5,472 nt of DNA from Pseudomonadota bacterium (GCA_021323815.1 JAJPKG010000424.1:1-5472); one strand, 5' to 3'; counted from the stretch's first letter, positions 1-4,633 are shown. Made by a program: numbers and translations. Notes: generated from the sequence alone by a model not told the origin.

Positions 1-755
1 AATTCCAGCACTTCGGGCACGATGTATGGCATCAGGCCCAGGTCCACCGCCATGCGCAAGCCCTGCATGGGGCGGGGTGAGAGGAGGATCTTGTTGAATT
101 CGTCGCGGATGCGTTCCTGGCTGATCTTGGCCAGCATCCCCGCTTGCGTCATGATAGCCGCCGCCGTGCCGGCCTCGATGGTGAAATCCAGTTGCACGGC
201 GAAGCGCACCGCGCGCAGCAGCCGCAAAGGATCGTCGGCGAAGCGCTGCGCGGGATCGTCCCCCACCGCGCGAATCAGCCGCGCCGCCAGATCCGCCTGC
301 CCGCCGAAGGGATCGATCAGCACGCCGGTGAGAGGATCTTGCGCCATCGCGTTGATAGTGAAGTCGCGCCGCAGCAGGTCGTCCGTCAGATTGGTGCCGA
401 AGCAGACTTCGGGCTTGCGCGAATCGGGATTATACTGCTCGCTGCGATAGGTGGTGATCTCGACGATGATGTCTTCTTCCGCCGCCGGTTCGGCTTCAGC
501 AGAAGGGGCCGCCGCAGCGGTGGAAGCGTAATGCAGCCGGACGGTGCCGAAGCGCTCGCCCACCAGCACGATGGCACGCGGATGCGTCCGCGCCGCGATC
601 TGCTTGATGACCTCCGGCGTGGCATCCGTCGTCATATCAACATCCGGCGAGCCAGCGCGGCCCAGCAAGGCGTCGCGCACAGTGCCGCCGACAAGAAACA
701 GTTCATGGCCTGCGGCGCGAAAGCGTTCAGCAAGCGCAGTGGTGATATCGAGCAT
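1..755 (-). CDS. cca: CCA tRNA nucleotidyltransferase / poly(A) polymerase family protein, C-terminus cut by window edge
   Basis: This class II nucleotidyltransferase adds or repairs the 3'-terminal CCA of tRNAs, or adds poly(A) tails, in the cytoplasm. The 251 visible residues hold the N-terminal nucleotidyltransferase fold in the expected order: the GGTVRD loop (residues 23-28), the metal-binding DVD pair (D38 and D40), the FGTVRL strand (about 69-74), RRDFTINAMA (129-138), the DPFGG turn (148-152), the RFADDPLRLLRAVRFA helix (171-186) and SQERIRDEF (212-220). The rest of the gene lies beyond the left edge. An Ala/Glu/Pro-rich insertion (about 77-94) interrupts a segment that is usually compact. 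The ATG at 755 is preferred because GGTVRD then falls at its usual distance from the N-terminus. No Shine-Dalgarno sequence precedes it. An in-frame GTG six codons upstream is an alternative start. CCA-adding versus poly(A) activity cannot be decided from this part. Confidence 0.95.
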   Translation of the reverse strand, partial: MLDITTALAERFRAAGHELFLVGGTVRDALLGRAGSPDVDMTTDATPEVIKQIAARTHPRAIVLVGERFGTVRLHYASTAAAAPSAEAEPAAEEDIIVEITTYRSEQYNPDSRKPEVCFGTNLTDDLLRRDFTINAMAQDPLTGVLIDPFGGQADLAARLIRAVGDDPAQRFADDPLRLLRAVRFAVQLDFTIEAGTAAAIMTQAGMLAKISQERIRDEFNKILLSPRPMQGLRMAVDLGLMPYIVPEVLE

Positions 756-770
756 ATGATGATATTGTAT
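756..770 (-). promoter_or_regulatory. Extended -10 promoter for cca, possibly giving a leaderless mRNA
   Basis: Read on the minus strand, TGATACAAT forms an extended -10 element (TG, one base, then TACAAT at 769-764). Only eight bases separate the hexamer from the ATG at 755, so transcription would start at or within a base or two of the start codon. No convincing -35 is seen, as expected for an extended -10 promoter. The lack of a Shine-Dalgarno sequence before this ATG fits a leaderless transcript. This is a sequence match only. Confidence 0.45.
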
Positions 771-773
771 CAC

Positions 774-853
774 AAGCCGCCCCACCCCCTGGCTCTTTCC
801 GTCTCGTCACTCACAAACCTGCTCTCCATCCTGCGGATAGAGCGGGAAAGAGC
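774..853. repeat. Nested stem-loops in the gap upstream of cca
   Basis: The gap between the membrane gene (ends 886) and cca (starts 755) has an outer stem GCTCTTTCC (792-800) with GGAAAGAGC (845-853). Inside it is a hairpin of GCTCT (821-825) plus ATCC (828-831) pairing with GGATAGAGC (835-843) around a TGC loop, with a two-base CC bulge. The inner hairpin ends one base before the outer right arm starts. No T-tract follows on either strand, so it is not a typical intrinsic terminator. It could be an RNA structure at the 3' end of the membrane-gene transcript or part of the adjacent dispersed repeat. Confidence 0.5.
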
Positions 854-885
854 TTAACGGTAGATGCCAGCGGAGATCCAGGCGA

Positions 886-1683
886 TCAGCCAGCCATGTG
901 CTCTCCCCTTTCCAGCTTTGCTGGGGAGGGGTCGGGGGTGGGGCCGGCTTCCTCTTCGCTGATGGGCTGGCCCAGCGCGGGAGCGCGGCGGATGAGCAGC
1001 ACACCGGTCAGGATGAGCCACACGCCAAAGAGTGCCAGGGCGGTGCCGGCGATGGCCCCTTGCGGCTGTTGCGGGTTGAAGGCGACGAGACCAGCGGTGG
1101 CGGCGAAGAGGGCGGCACTCAGCACGCCCACGCCGCCGATCACGCGCTCATAACCACCGAGGCGCACAAGCGGCACGCTGACCGAGACGAGCCAGATCGT
1201 CATCAAGATGCTGCCCAGGATATCTGCAACGAGGCTTTCGGTGATGGCGACCACACGGAAATTCGCCCCGATGGCGCTTTGCCCGTCGGCGGAAGCCCCG
1301 GCGAACTGATGCGCCGCCGCGACGAGCTGAATCATGCTCACCAGCGTAACCAGCGCCAGCACCACCAACCCCGCCACGCCGCACCATTGCCCGATGCGCC
1401 CGCGCTGATCAGCATAGATGACGGAGTGCAACATCTCCGGCAAGCGCACGAGCGCGACGAGGGGCAACATTTCGATGATGGGAAATGCGATGGTCAACCC
1501 CGGGTGCTGGCTGGCCCATGCCACTAGCGGCGCGTAATTCGCCTGGGCGGCGGCGGCGGCAATGGCGTGACCATAGCCGGTGGGATACAGCGCGCCAAAC
1601 AGAAAGAAGGGAACAAATGCCAGCAACCAGATCCCCGCGAACAGCGCGATCTGCCCCCGCGAGCGAATCTGAAACGTTCGCAT
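886..1683 (-). CDS. Uncharacterised polytopic membrane protein (six predicted helices) with repeat-derived C-terminus
   Basis: I do not recognise the family with confidence. The general architecture recalls small bacterial membrane proteins such as DUF4386, but no diagnostic motif was identified. The 265-residue product has hydrophobic segments at about 12-32, 62-80, 101-123, 145-170, 181-202 and 209-231, and Arg/Lys-rich ends, so it should lie in the cytoplasmic membrane. The ATG at 1683 is chosen because AAGGAG (1696-1691 on the minus strand) sits seven bases upstream. An earlier in-frame TTG at 1701 overlaps that Shine-Dalgarno sequence and is rejected. The last 20 or so residues (after about 245, including PTPDPSPAKLERGE) are hydrophilic and read from a G-rich dispersed repeat, so the ancestral protein probably ended near residue 240. 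It is the likely upstream neighbour of cca but separated by 130 bases. Confidence 0.8.
   Translation of the reverse strand: MRTFQIRSRGQIALFAGIWLLAFVPFFLFGALYPTGYGHAIAAAAAQANYAPLVAWASQHPGLTIAFPIIEMLPLVALVRLPEMLHSVIYADQRGRIGQWCGVAGLVVLALVTLVSMIQLVAAAHQFAGASADGQSAIGANFRVVAITESLVADILGSILMTIWLVSVSVPLVRLGGYERVIGGVGVLSAALFAATAGLVAFNPQQPQGAIAGTALALFGVWLILTGVLLIRRAPALGQPISEEEAGPTPDPSPAKLERGEHMAG
901..950. repeat. GC-rich dispersed-repeat-like element with hairpin, overlapping the 3' end of a gene
   Basis: Read on the plus strand, CCCCTTTCCAGC (905-916), a short loop and GCTGGGGAGGGG (920-931) form a 12-bp stem if two G-T pairs are allowed. It is followed by TCGGGGGTGGGGCCGGCTT (932-950). This pattern, a hairpin then a run reading GGGGTCGGGGGTGGGG, resembles dispersed intergenic repeats that, when translated, give TPDPSP-type peptides in many bacterial genomes. 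Here it supplies the C-terminal codons of the 886-1683 gene. Only one clear copy lies in the window, so 'dispersed' rests on general knowledge. Confidence 0.55.
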
Positions 1684-1690
1684 CGAACGG

Positions 1691-1696
1691 CTCCTT
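1691..1696 (-). promoter_or_regulatory. Shine-Dalgarno sequence deciding the start at 1683
   Basis: AAGGAG on the minus strand lies seven bases before the ATG at 1683-1681. This fixes the start and excludes the longer reading from the TTG at 1701. Confidence 0.85.
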
Positions 1697-1748
1697 ACCA
1701 AAAAGTGAGATCGTCGCCCGCATAGCGCATGGGGCCTCAGGACTCGAT

Positions 1749-1777
1749 TTTATCATATTTCGCCTGTGGTTGAGCAA
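1749..1777 (-). promoter_or_regulatory. Candidate sigma-70-type promoter for the 886-1683 membrane gene
   Basis: On the minus strand, TTGCTC (1777-1772) and GATAAA (1754-1749) are separated by 17 bases within an AT-rich patch that stands out in this GC-rich window. The hexamers match the consensus imperfectly (about four of six each), but the spacing is ideal. Transcription would start near 1742, giving a leader of about 60 bases. Confidence 0.4.
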
Positions 1778-1880
1778 CAGAATGCCACGTGATTGACATA
1801 ACAGGCGGGATCGTAGGAAATTTCTCAGGTGTTGGGAAAAACTGTGGCGCGATCTCTTCCCTCTCGAATCTGCTACAGCG

Positions 1881-1886
1881 TATAGT
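1881..1886 (+). promoter_or_regulatory. Candidate -10 element (TATAGT) for the GlsB-like gene
   Basis: TATAGT matches five of six -10 bases in the divergent intergenic region. No good -35 is seen at 16-18 bases upstream (TCCCTC at 17), so an activator or an alternative sigma factor may be needed. The predicted start near 1893 puts the hairpins described next at the very 5' end of the mRNA, with a leader of about 76 bases. Confidence 0.35.
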
Positions 1887-1895
1887 ATTCTCATA

Positions 1896-1961
1896 CAAAC
1901 GGTGGATGAAGCCTCACCACCGTTTGAGGGAACAACGTGAGGCAACGCTCAAACCAGGAGG
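1896..1961 (+). promoter_or_regulatory. Structured 5' leader with two mutually exclusive hairpins and the Shine-Dalgarno of the GlsB-like gene
   Basis: CAAACGGTGG (1896-1905) pairs perfectly with CCACCGTTTG (1917-1926) around an 11-base loop. The right arm overlaps GTTTGAG (1922-1928), which pairs perfectly with CTCAAAC (1948-1954). That second right arm ends one base before the AGGAGG Shine-Dalgarno (1956-1961), which is seven bases before the ATG at 1969. The two stems compete for 1922-1926, so the leader can fold in two ways. Whether this controls translation is inference. It matches no riboswitch class that I recognise. Confidence 0.55.
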
Positions 1962-1968
1962 TCAACGA

Positions 1969-2277
1969 ATGCTTGTCATTGCGGCGTCTAATCTGCTCGT
2001 CGGTGGACCAAACGTGCTGGCGTGGCTTATCCTCGGCGGCCTCGCGGGGACGATTGCCGGGCGCATCCTGTATGGCCGCGCGTTCGGTTTCGTCGGCAAC
2101 ATCATCCTGGGGTTGATTGGCGCGTGGATCGGCGGGGAAATTGCCAGAATCGTTCTCCCCAACAGCGGCTTTCGTTTCTGGGGATCGCTGCTGATCGCCG
2201 TCTTAGGCTCGCTGGTCGTGACGTTTATCTGGGGAACCATCACCGGCAAGCGTCGTCCGGCCAAACACGCGGCGTAG
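1969..2277 (+). CDS. GlsB/YeaQ/YmgE family stress-response membrane protein
   Basis: This is a 102-residue, Gly-rich, three-helix membrane protein of the transglycosylase-associated / GlsB/YeaQ/YmgE family. Members are often induced by stress, and their biochemical role is poorly defined. Family features are visible in order: helix 1 with LILGGLAGTIAGR (about 20-32), helix 2 with GFVGNIILGLIGAWIGG (40-56), and helix 3 with SLLIAVLGSLVVTFIW (73-88), followed by a basic tail GKRRPAKH. Length is slightly above the usual 80-95 residues because of about 15 extra N-terminal residues. The start at 1969 follows AGGAGG at 1956-1961 and is preferred over longer in-frame readings whose upstream codons fall in the structured leader. 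An MIP-family channel gene lies 91 bases downstream on the same strand, so the two may be cotranscribed. Confidence 0.9.
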   Translation: MLVIAASNLLVGGPNVLAWLILGGLAGTIAGRILYGRAFGFVGNIILGLIGAWIGGEIARIVLPNSGFRFWGSLLIAVLGSLVVTFIWGTITGKRRPAKHAA

Positions 2278-2316
2278 CAGTGCAGTGCAGCGGATGTGTC
2301 ACATGGAGTGCGTTTG

Positions 2317-2344
2317 CACCGCTGGCGCAGAGCACCCAGCGGTG
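2317..2344 (+). repeat. Perfect 9-bp hairpin between the GlsB-like and channel genes
   Basis: CACCGCTGG (2317-2325) pairs with CCAGCGGTG (2336-2344) around a 10-base loop. The following bases (ATTCTGTATG) lack a T-run, so it is a weak terminator at best. An RNA-processing or attenuation role between two cotranscribed genes is possible. An 11-base palindrome ATGTGTCACAT (2294-2304) lies just upstream. Confidence 0.55.
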
Positions 2345-2368
2345 ATTCTGTATGTGGGAGGTTGAGGC

Positions 2369-3196
2369 ATGGCGAACCAATCACGGCGGGTGGACCGAAC
2401 TGTGCGCGACATTGATGCCACAACGACTGGCCTGCAAGAACCTCACTTCAACGATAAACTCATGGCTGAGGCGCTGGGCACGTTTCTGCTGGTGCTGATC
2501 GGCAATGGCGCGGGGGTGGCGCTCACCTATGCCGGCGTGCTGCCAACGGCAGGTGGGCTGGTGGTGGCGGCGCTCTCGCATGGCCTGGCGCTGGCGGTCA
2601 TCGTCAACGTCATCGGACGCATTTCCGGCGCGCATGTGAACCCTGCTGTCACCATCGCGCTCGCCAGCATCGGGCGTTTCCCCTGGCGGCAGGTTCCCGA
2701 ATATCTCGGAGCGCAGTTTGTGGGCGCGTTCATCGCGGCGGGAGCCATCCTGGCGATCTTTGGCAACAAGGTGATTCTGGCGAGCGTGCCGGTGCTCAGT
2801 CGCGGCATCAACGGCTGGCAGGGCTTGCTGGCCGAGGCGCTGGGCACGTTCATGCTGGTGATTGCCATCGTAGCGACGGTGGCGGACAAGCGCGTGAATC
2901 TGCCGGAAGGCTGGGCGGGCCTGATCATCGGCCTGGCGCTGGCGTGCGGCATCTTCCTGGCAGGCGTGGCGACGGGCGCGGGACTGAACCCGGCGCTGGC
3001 CATCAGCCCCTATGGCGTGGCCGCGCTGATCAATCGCCATGTCCCCGGCTTCGAGATCCCCGTCTATTTGTTCGGACCGATCATCGGCGGCGTGGTGGCA
3101 GCAGTGGTCTATGCGCACATTGCGAACATGGGCAGCACCGCCGCTGCGCGACAAAGAGTGGCGGCAGGTCAAACGGCTGCAAGTGTCGATGCATAA
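2369..3196 (+). CDS. MIP-family (aquaporin / glycerol facilitator-like) channel with atypical selectivity filter
   Basis: This is a six-helix channel of the major intrinsic protein family for passive water or small-solute flow across the cytoplasmic membrane. The 275-residue product has the internal duplication typical of the family: AEALGTF recurs at 33-39 and 155-161. Both pore motifs are present: SGAHVNPAVT (NPA at 91-93) and TGAGLNPALAI (NPA at 207-209). The near-invariant arginine after the second NPA is replaced by leucine (L210). The helix-2 filter position aligns with H71, where AqpZ has Phe. The helix-5 position aligns with I195. The predicted filter is therefore uncharged at the key site, and the substrate cannot be assigned as water or glycerol. 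A polar N-terminal tail of about 30 residues is longer than usual. GGGAGG (2356-2361) seven bases before the ATG supports the start. It may share a transcript with the GlsB-like gene 91 bases upstream. Confidence 0.95.
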   Translation: MANQSRRVDRTVRDIDATTTGLQEPHFNDKLMAEALGTFLLVLIGNGAGVALTYAGVLPTAGGLVVAALSHGLALAVIVNVIGRISGAHVNPAVTIALASIGRFPWRQVPEYLGAQFVGAFIAAGAILAIFGNKVILASVPVLSRGINGWQGLLAEALGTFMLVIAIVATVADKRVNLPEGWAGLIIGLALACGIFLAGVATGAGLNPALAISPYGVAALINRHVPGFEIPVYLFGPIIGGVVAAVVYAHIANMGSTAAARQRVAAGQTAASVDA

Positions 3197-3224
3197 TCCC
3201 CGTCGCCTTCTGTGAAGACAGGTG

Positions 3225-3257
3225 AGCGCCATGCACCCAGTGAAGCTGCATGGCGCT
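3225..3257. terminator. Hairpin, probable bidirectional terminator between convergent genes
   Basis: AGCGCCATGCA (3225-3235) and TGCATGGCGCT (3247-3257) form a perfect 11-bp stem with an 11-base loop, between the channel stop (3196) and the stop of the convergent small gene (3278). The plus-strand continuation TGTTGCC is only weakly T-rich and the minus-strand side has no clear T-run. The terminator call therefore rests mainly on the strong stem and its convergent position. Confidence 0.6.
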
Positions 3258-3277
3258 TGTTGCCGTGAAAGCGGGAA

Positions 3278-3529
3278 TTACTGATCGGCGGGCTTCTCTT
3301 CGCCGCCGCCGAAGATGTGGCCTAGCCCGCCCAGCGCGTGCTTGGCCTGATCCAAGATGTTGCCGCCATGCTCGGCAACGTTTTGCCCGTTCAGCGCCGC
3401 TTCAACCTGCGCCGCCACCGGCTCAGGCAATTTCTCTTTGAGAAACCCAAACACGGTCTGGACGGCTAAGCGAGCCATATCCGGCGAGAGACCGGTTTTT
3501 TCCGCTACCAGATTGATGACCTGATCCAT
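3278..3529 (-). CDS. Small helical protein of unknown function (83 residues)
   Basis: I do not recognise the family firmly. The N-terminal 50 residues (MDQVINLVAEKTGLSPDMAR onward, then AVQTVFGFLKEKLPEPVAAQ at 22-41) look like a compact three-helix unit. They recall small bacterial proteins such as DUF2267-like ones, with a 'KTG(L/I)S...A...V..FLKEKLP' pattern. A Gly/His-rich linker (about 54-75) and an acidic/Lys tail follow. There is no signal peptide or membrane segment, so it should be cytosolic. The ATG at 3529 is chosen because the recognisable helix begins there. The frame stays open to 3739, but the upstream translation is Cys-rich and irregular, and no better-placed ribosome-binding site supports a longer form. 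A modest AGAG eight bases upstream may serve as the Shine-Dalgarno. It converges on the channel gene across a shared hairpin. Confidence 0.7.
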   Translation of the reverse strand: MDQVINLVAEKTGLSPDMARLAVQTVFGFLKEKLPEPVAAQVEAALNGQNVAEHGGNILDQAKHALGGLGHIFGGGEEKPADQ

Positions 3530-3653
3530 ATCCCCATCTCTTTCTCGCGGAAGCGCGTGTTCCGCGGCCATTTCACACGACACAATACACAAACAGCGAG
3601 CGACAAAGGTGTGCTGAGGTGCCTCGCTCAAACACCTGCAATAGACTATAACA
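3530..3653 (-). promoter_or_regulatory. Extended -10 promoter and structured leader of the 83-residue gene
   Basis: On the minus strand, TGTTATAGT (3653-3645) is a strong extended -10 element within an AT-rich patch. Transcription would start near 3638, leaving a leader of about 108 bases. The leader contains a perfect 7-bp stem CGCGGAA/TTCCGCG (arms at 3546-3552 and 3560-3566) ending about 16 bases before the ATG, just upstream of the AGAAAGAG ribosome-binding region. Weaker 6-bp inverted repeats are GAGCGA/TCGCTC (3598-3603, 3624-3629) and AGGTGT/ACACCT (3607-3612, 3632-3637). Confidence 0.45.
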
Positions 3654-4013
3654 GAAAATAGATGTTTTTGATCCAGAGTGAGCGGTACTTCTTCAACCGC
3701 CGGTATGCTTCCCCTGCATTTGGCACACAGGATTATCATCGAACTATCAAGACTGATGCAGCCGGCGAATCATTTCGCGCCGATTCGCCTGAGAAGCCCT
3801 GATGGTCGCGGAATAGCATGACAACGGGGAGATCTTTTGCAACAAAATCGGGGCTTGAGGGACTCAACGGGATAGCCGATACGATATCCAGAAGTACTAT
3901 TCACCGCTACGTCAGAGGACGCGCGCCGGATGTCGGCACACGGAATGCTCAACCATTGCGCGTATTCCCCCTTTTTCCGGCGTCGCATCATTCAACCATC
4001 TCCGATGCATCCT
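3654..4013. other. Divergent intergenic region without a convincing intact gene
   Basis: This stretch is AT-richer than the rest of the window and lies between two divergent genes. It holds an 8-bp inverted repeat GGCGAATC (3764-3771) / GATTCGCC (3782-3789) and a small palindrome TTGAGGGACTCAA (3855-3867). The promoter of the receiver gene at 4029 must lie here, but no -35/-10 pair stands out; TTGAGG (3855-3860) with GATACG (3878-3883) is a weak candidate. On the minus strand, 3736-3900 is an open frame of 54 codons without a good start whose translation contains receiver-like strings (see findings). I regard it as a possible gene remnant at most. Confidence 0.5.
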
Positions 4014-4020
4014 AAAGGAG
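4014..4020 (+). promoter_or_regulatory. Shine-Dalgarno sequence deciding the start at 4029
   Basis: AAAGGAG lies eight bases before the ATG at 4029. This selects that start over the in-frame ATGs at 3930, 3945 and 4005, whose translation looks non-coding. Confidence 0.85.
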
Positions 4021-4028
4021 CCGAGTTC

Positions 4029-4544
4029 ATGGCCACCATCCTGCTGCCTGCCGCCATTCGCGAGCGCGCTGCCATCATCGACTTGCCCACCCCTGCTGAA
4101 GCTGCCGGCGAAATGCACCTACGCCGGCCTTTGCTGCACCTGCTGACCATCGAGCCGGCGAGTTTCCTGAACCGGAATACCTCGCGCGCGTTTCGCGCTG
4201 CCGGCTATCATCTGGGCGCGGTGCGGTTCTGGCACCAGGCCATCGACTGGGTACAACACGGCCAGGTAGACGCCGTGCTGCTGGATGCCGATGCCATCGA
4301 TGCCCGCGTTTCGGCGACGAATGTCTCTACGCGGCGCATCGTGGAATTGCTGCGGCGCGCGGCACCAGAAAAAGCGCTCACCATCGCCGTCACCTCGGCG
4401 CGTGACTTCATGGAGATCGAGGACGTGCTGCGCGCTGGCGTGGATGTTTTCGTGGCAGCGCGCGTCTCACCGGTCTGCTTGATTCAACGTATTGAGGCGG
4501 CCCGCGCTCGCCGCCACCCGCGCTCGCTGGCGCATGCGGCATAG
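4029..4544 (+). CDS. CheY-like receiver protein with degenerate active site (stand-alone pseudo-receiver)
   Basis: The product has 171 residues: an N-terminal region of about 35 with no recognised domain, then one response-regulator receiver fold and no output domain. Strand 1 reads LLHLLTIEP (35-43), with a single acidic residue E42 where a pair is usual. Strand 3 reads DAVLLDAD (81-88), with D86 at the phosphoacceptor position. Strand 4 reads LTIAVTSA (117-124), supplying the switch T122. The final part, RAGVDVFVAARVSP (135-148), aligns with the usual 'GADDYLVKPF' segment, but the conserved lysine is A144 and the following proline is R145. Lysine loss together with the reduced acidic pocket suggests weak or no canonical phosphorylation, perhaps a protein-interaction role. 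No histidine kinase gene is adjacent. The gene stands alone between a 500-base divergent region and an intrinsic terminator. Confidence 0.8.
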   Translation: MATILLPAAIRERAAIIDLPTPAEAAGEMHLRRPLLHLLTIEPASFLNRNTSRAFRAAGYHLGAVRFWHQAIDWVQHGQVDAVLLDADAIDARVSATNVSTRRIVELLRRAAPEKALTIAVTSARDFMEIEDVLRAGVDVFVAARVSPVCLIQRIEAARARRHPRSLAHAA

Positions 4545-4565
4545 CCATTGCCGAGCTGACGTGTG

Positions 4566-4633
4566 ATGGGCGTCAAACAAGCATGCCCATTCAGGCGGGC
4601 TGCACTTTGACTCTCATGAGAAATCCATGAGAA
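4566..4633 (+). repeat. Short inverted and direct repeats downstream of the receiver gene
   Basis: ATGGGC (4566-4571) and GCCCAT (4585-4590) form a small stem with a 13-base loop. CATGAGAA occurs twice (4615-4622 and 4626-4633, an 11-base period), the first copy overlapping the palindrome CTCATGAG (4613-4620). Helical-period direct repeats can be activator or repressor sites, but no known operator is matched. The rest of the gap, up to the terminator at 4699, shows no gene. Confidence 0.35.

Noticed and set aside
22..857. Long open frames on the plus strand over 22-857
   Set aside because: They are Arg/Ser/Ala-rich mirrors of the minus-strand CCA nucleotidyltransferase, which shows a full set of family motifs in one frame.
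846..897. Small separate gene ending in GWLIAWISAGIYR on the minus strand
   Set aside because: The fragment is too short, has no start codon or ribosome-binding site in its own frame, and emerges from the repeat. It is kept only as a possible displaced protein end.
1793..1798. TTGACA as the -35 of a promoter for the GlsB-like gene
   Set aside because: The hexamer is perfect, but at 16-18 bases downstream there is only GGAAAT-like sequence with no usable -10.
2294..2304. CRP-like operator (TGTG...CACA palindrome)
   Set aside because: The half-sites are separated by one base, not the six expected for a CRP site, so it does not fit that family.
2381..3232. A 283-codon open frame on the minus strand
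   Set aside because: It lies opposite the MIP channel, reads as Arg/His/Asp-rich sequence with no recognisable domain, and has no supporting ribosome-binding site. It is a GC-skew shadow of a gene with clear motifs.
3530..3739. N-terminal extension of the 83-residue gene, beginning with a CxxC-like peptide
   Set aside because: The translation is irregular and Cys-rich and crosses the promoter-like extended -10 element at 3645-3653. The two cysteines (CAKC) alone do not make a zinc ribbon.
4566..4590. Terminator directly after the receiver gene
   Set aside because: The stem has only six base pairs with a 13-base loop and no T-run. The true terminator is at 4699-4723.
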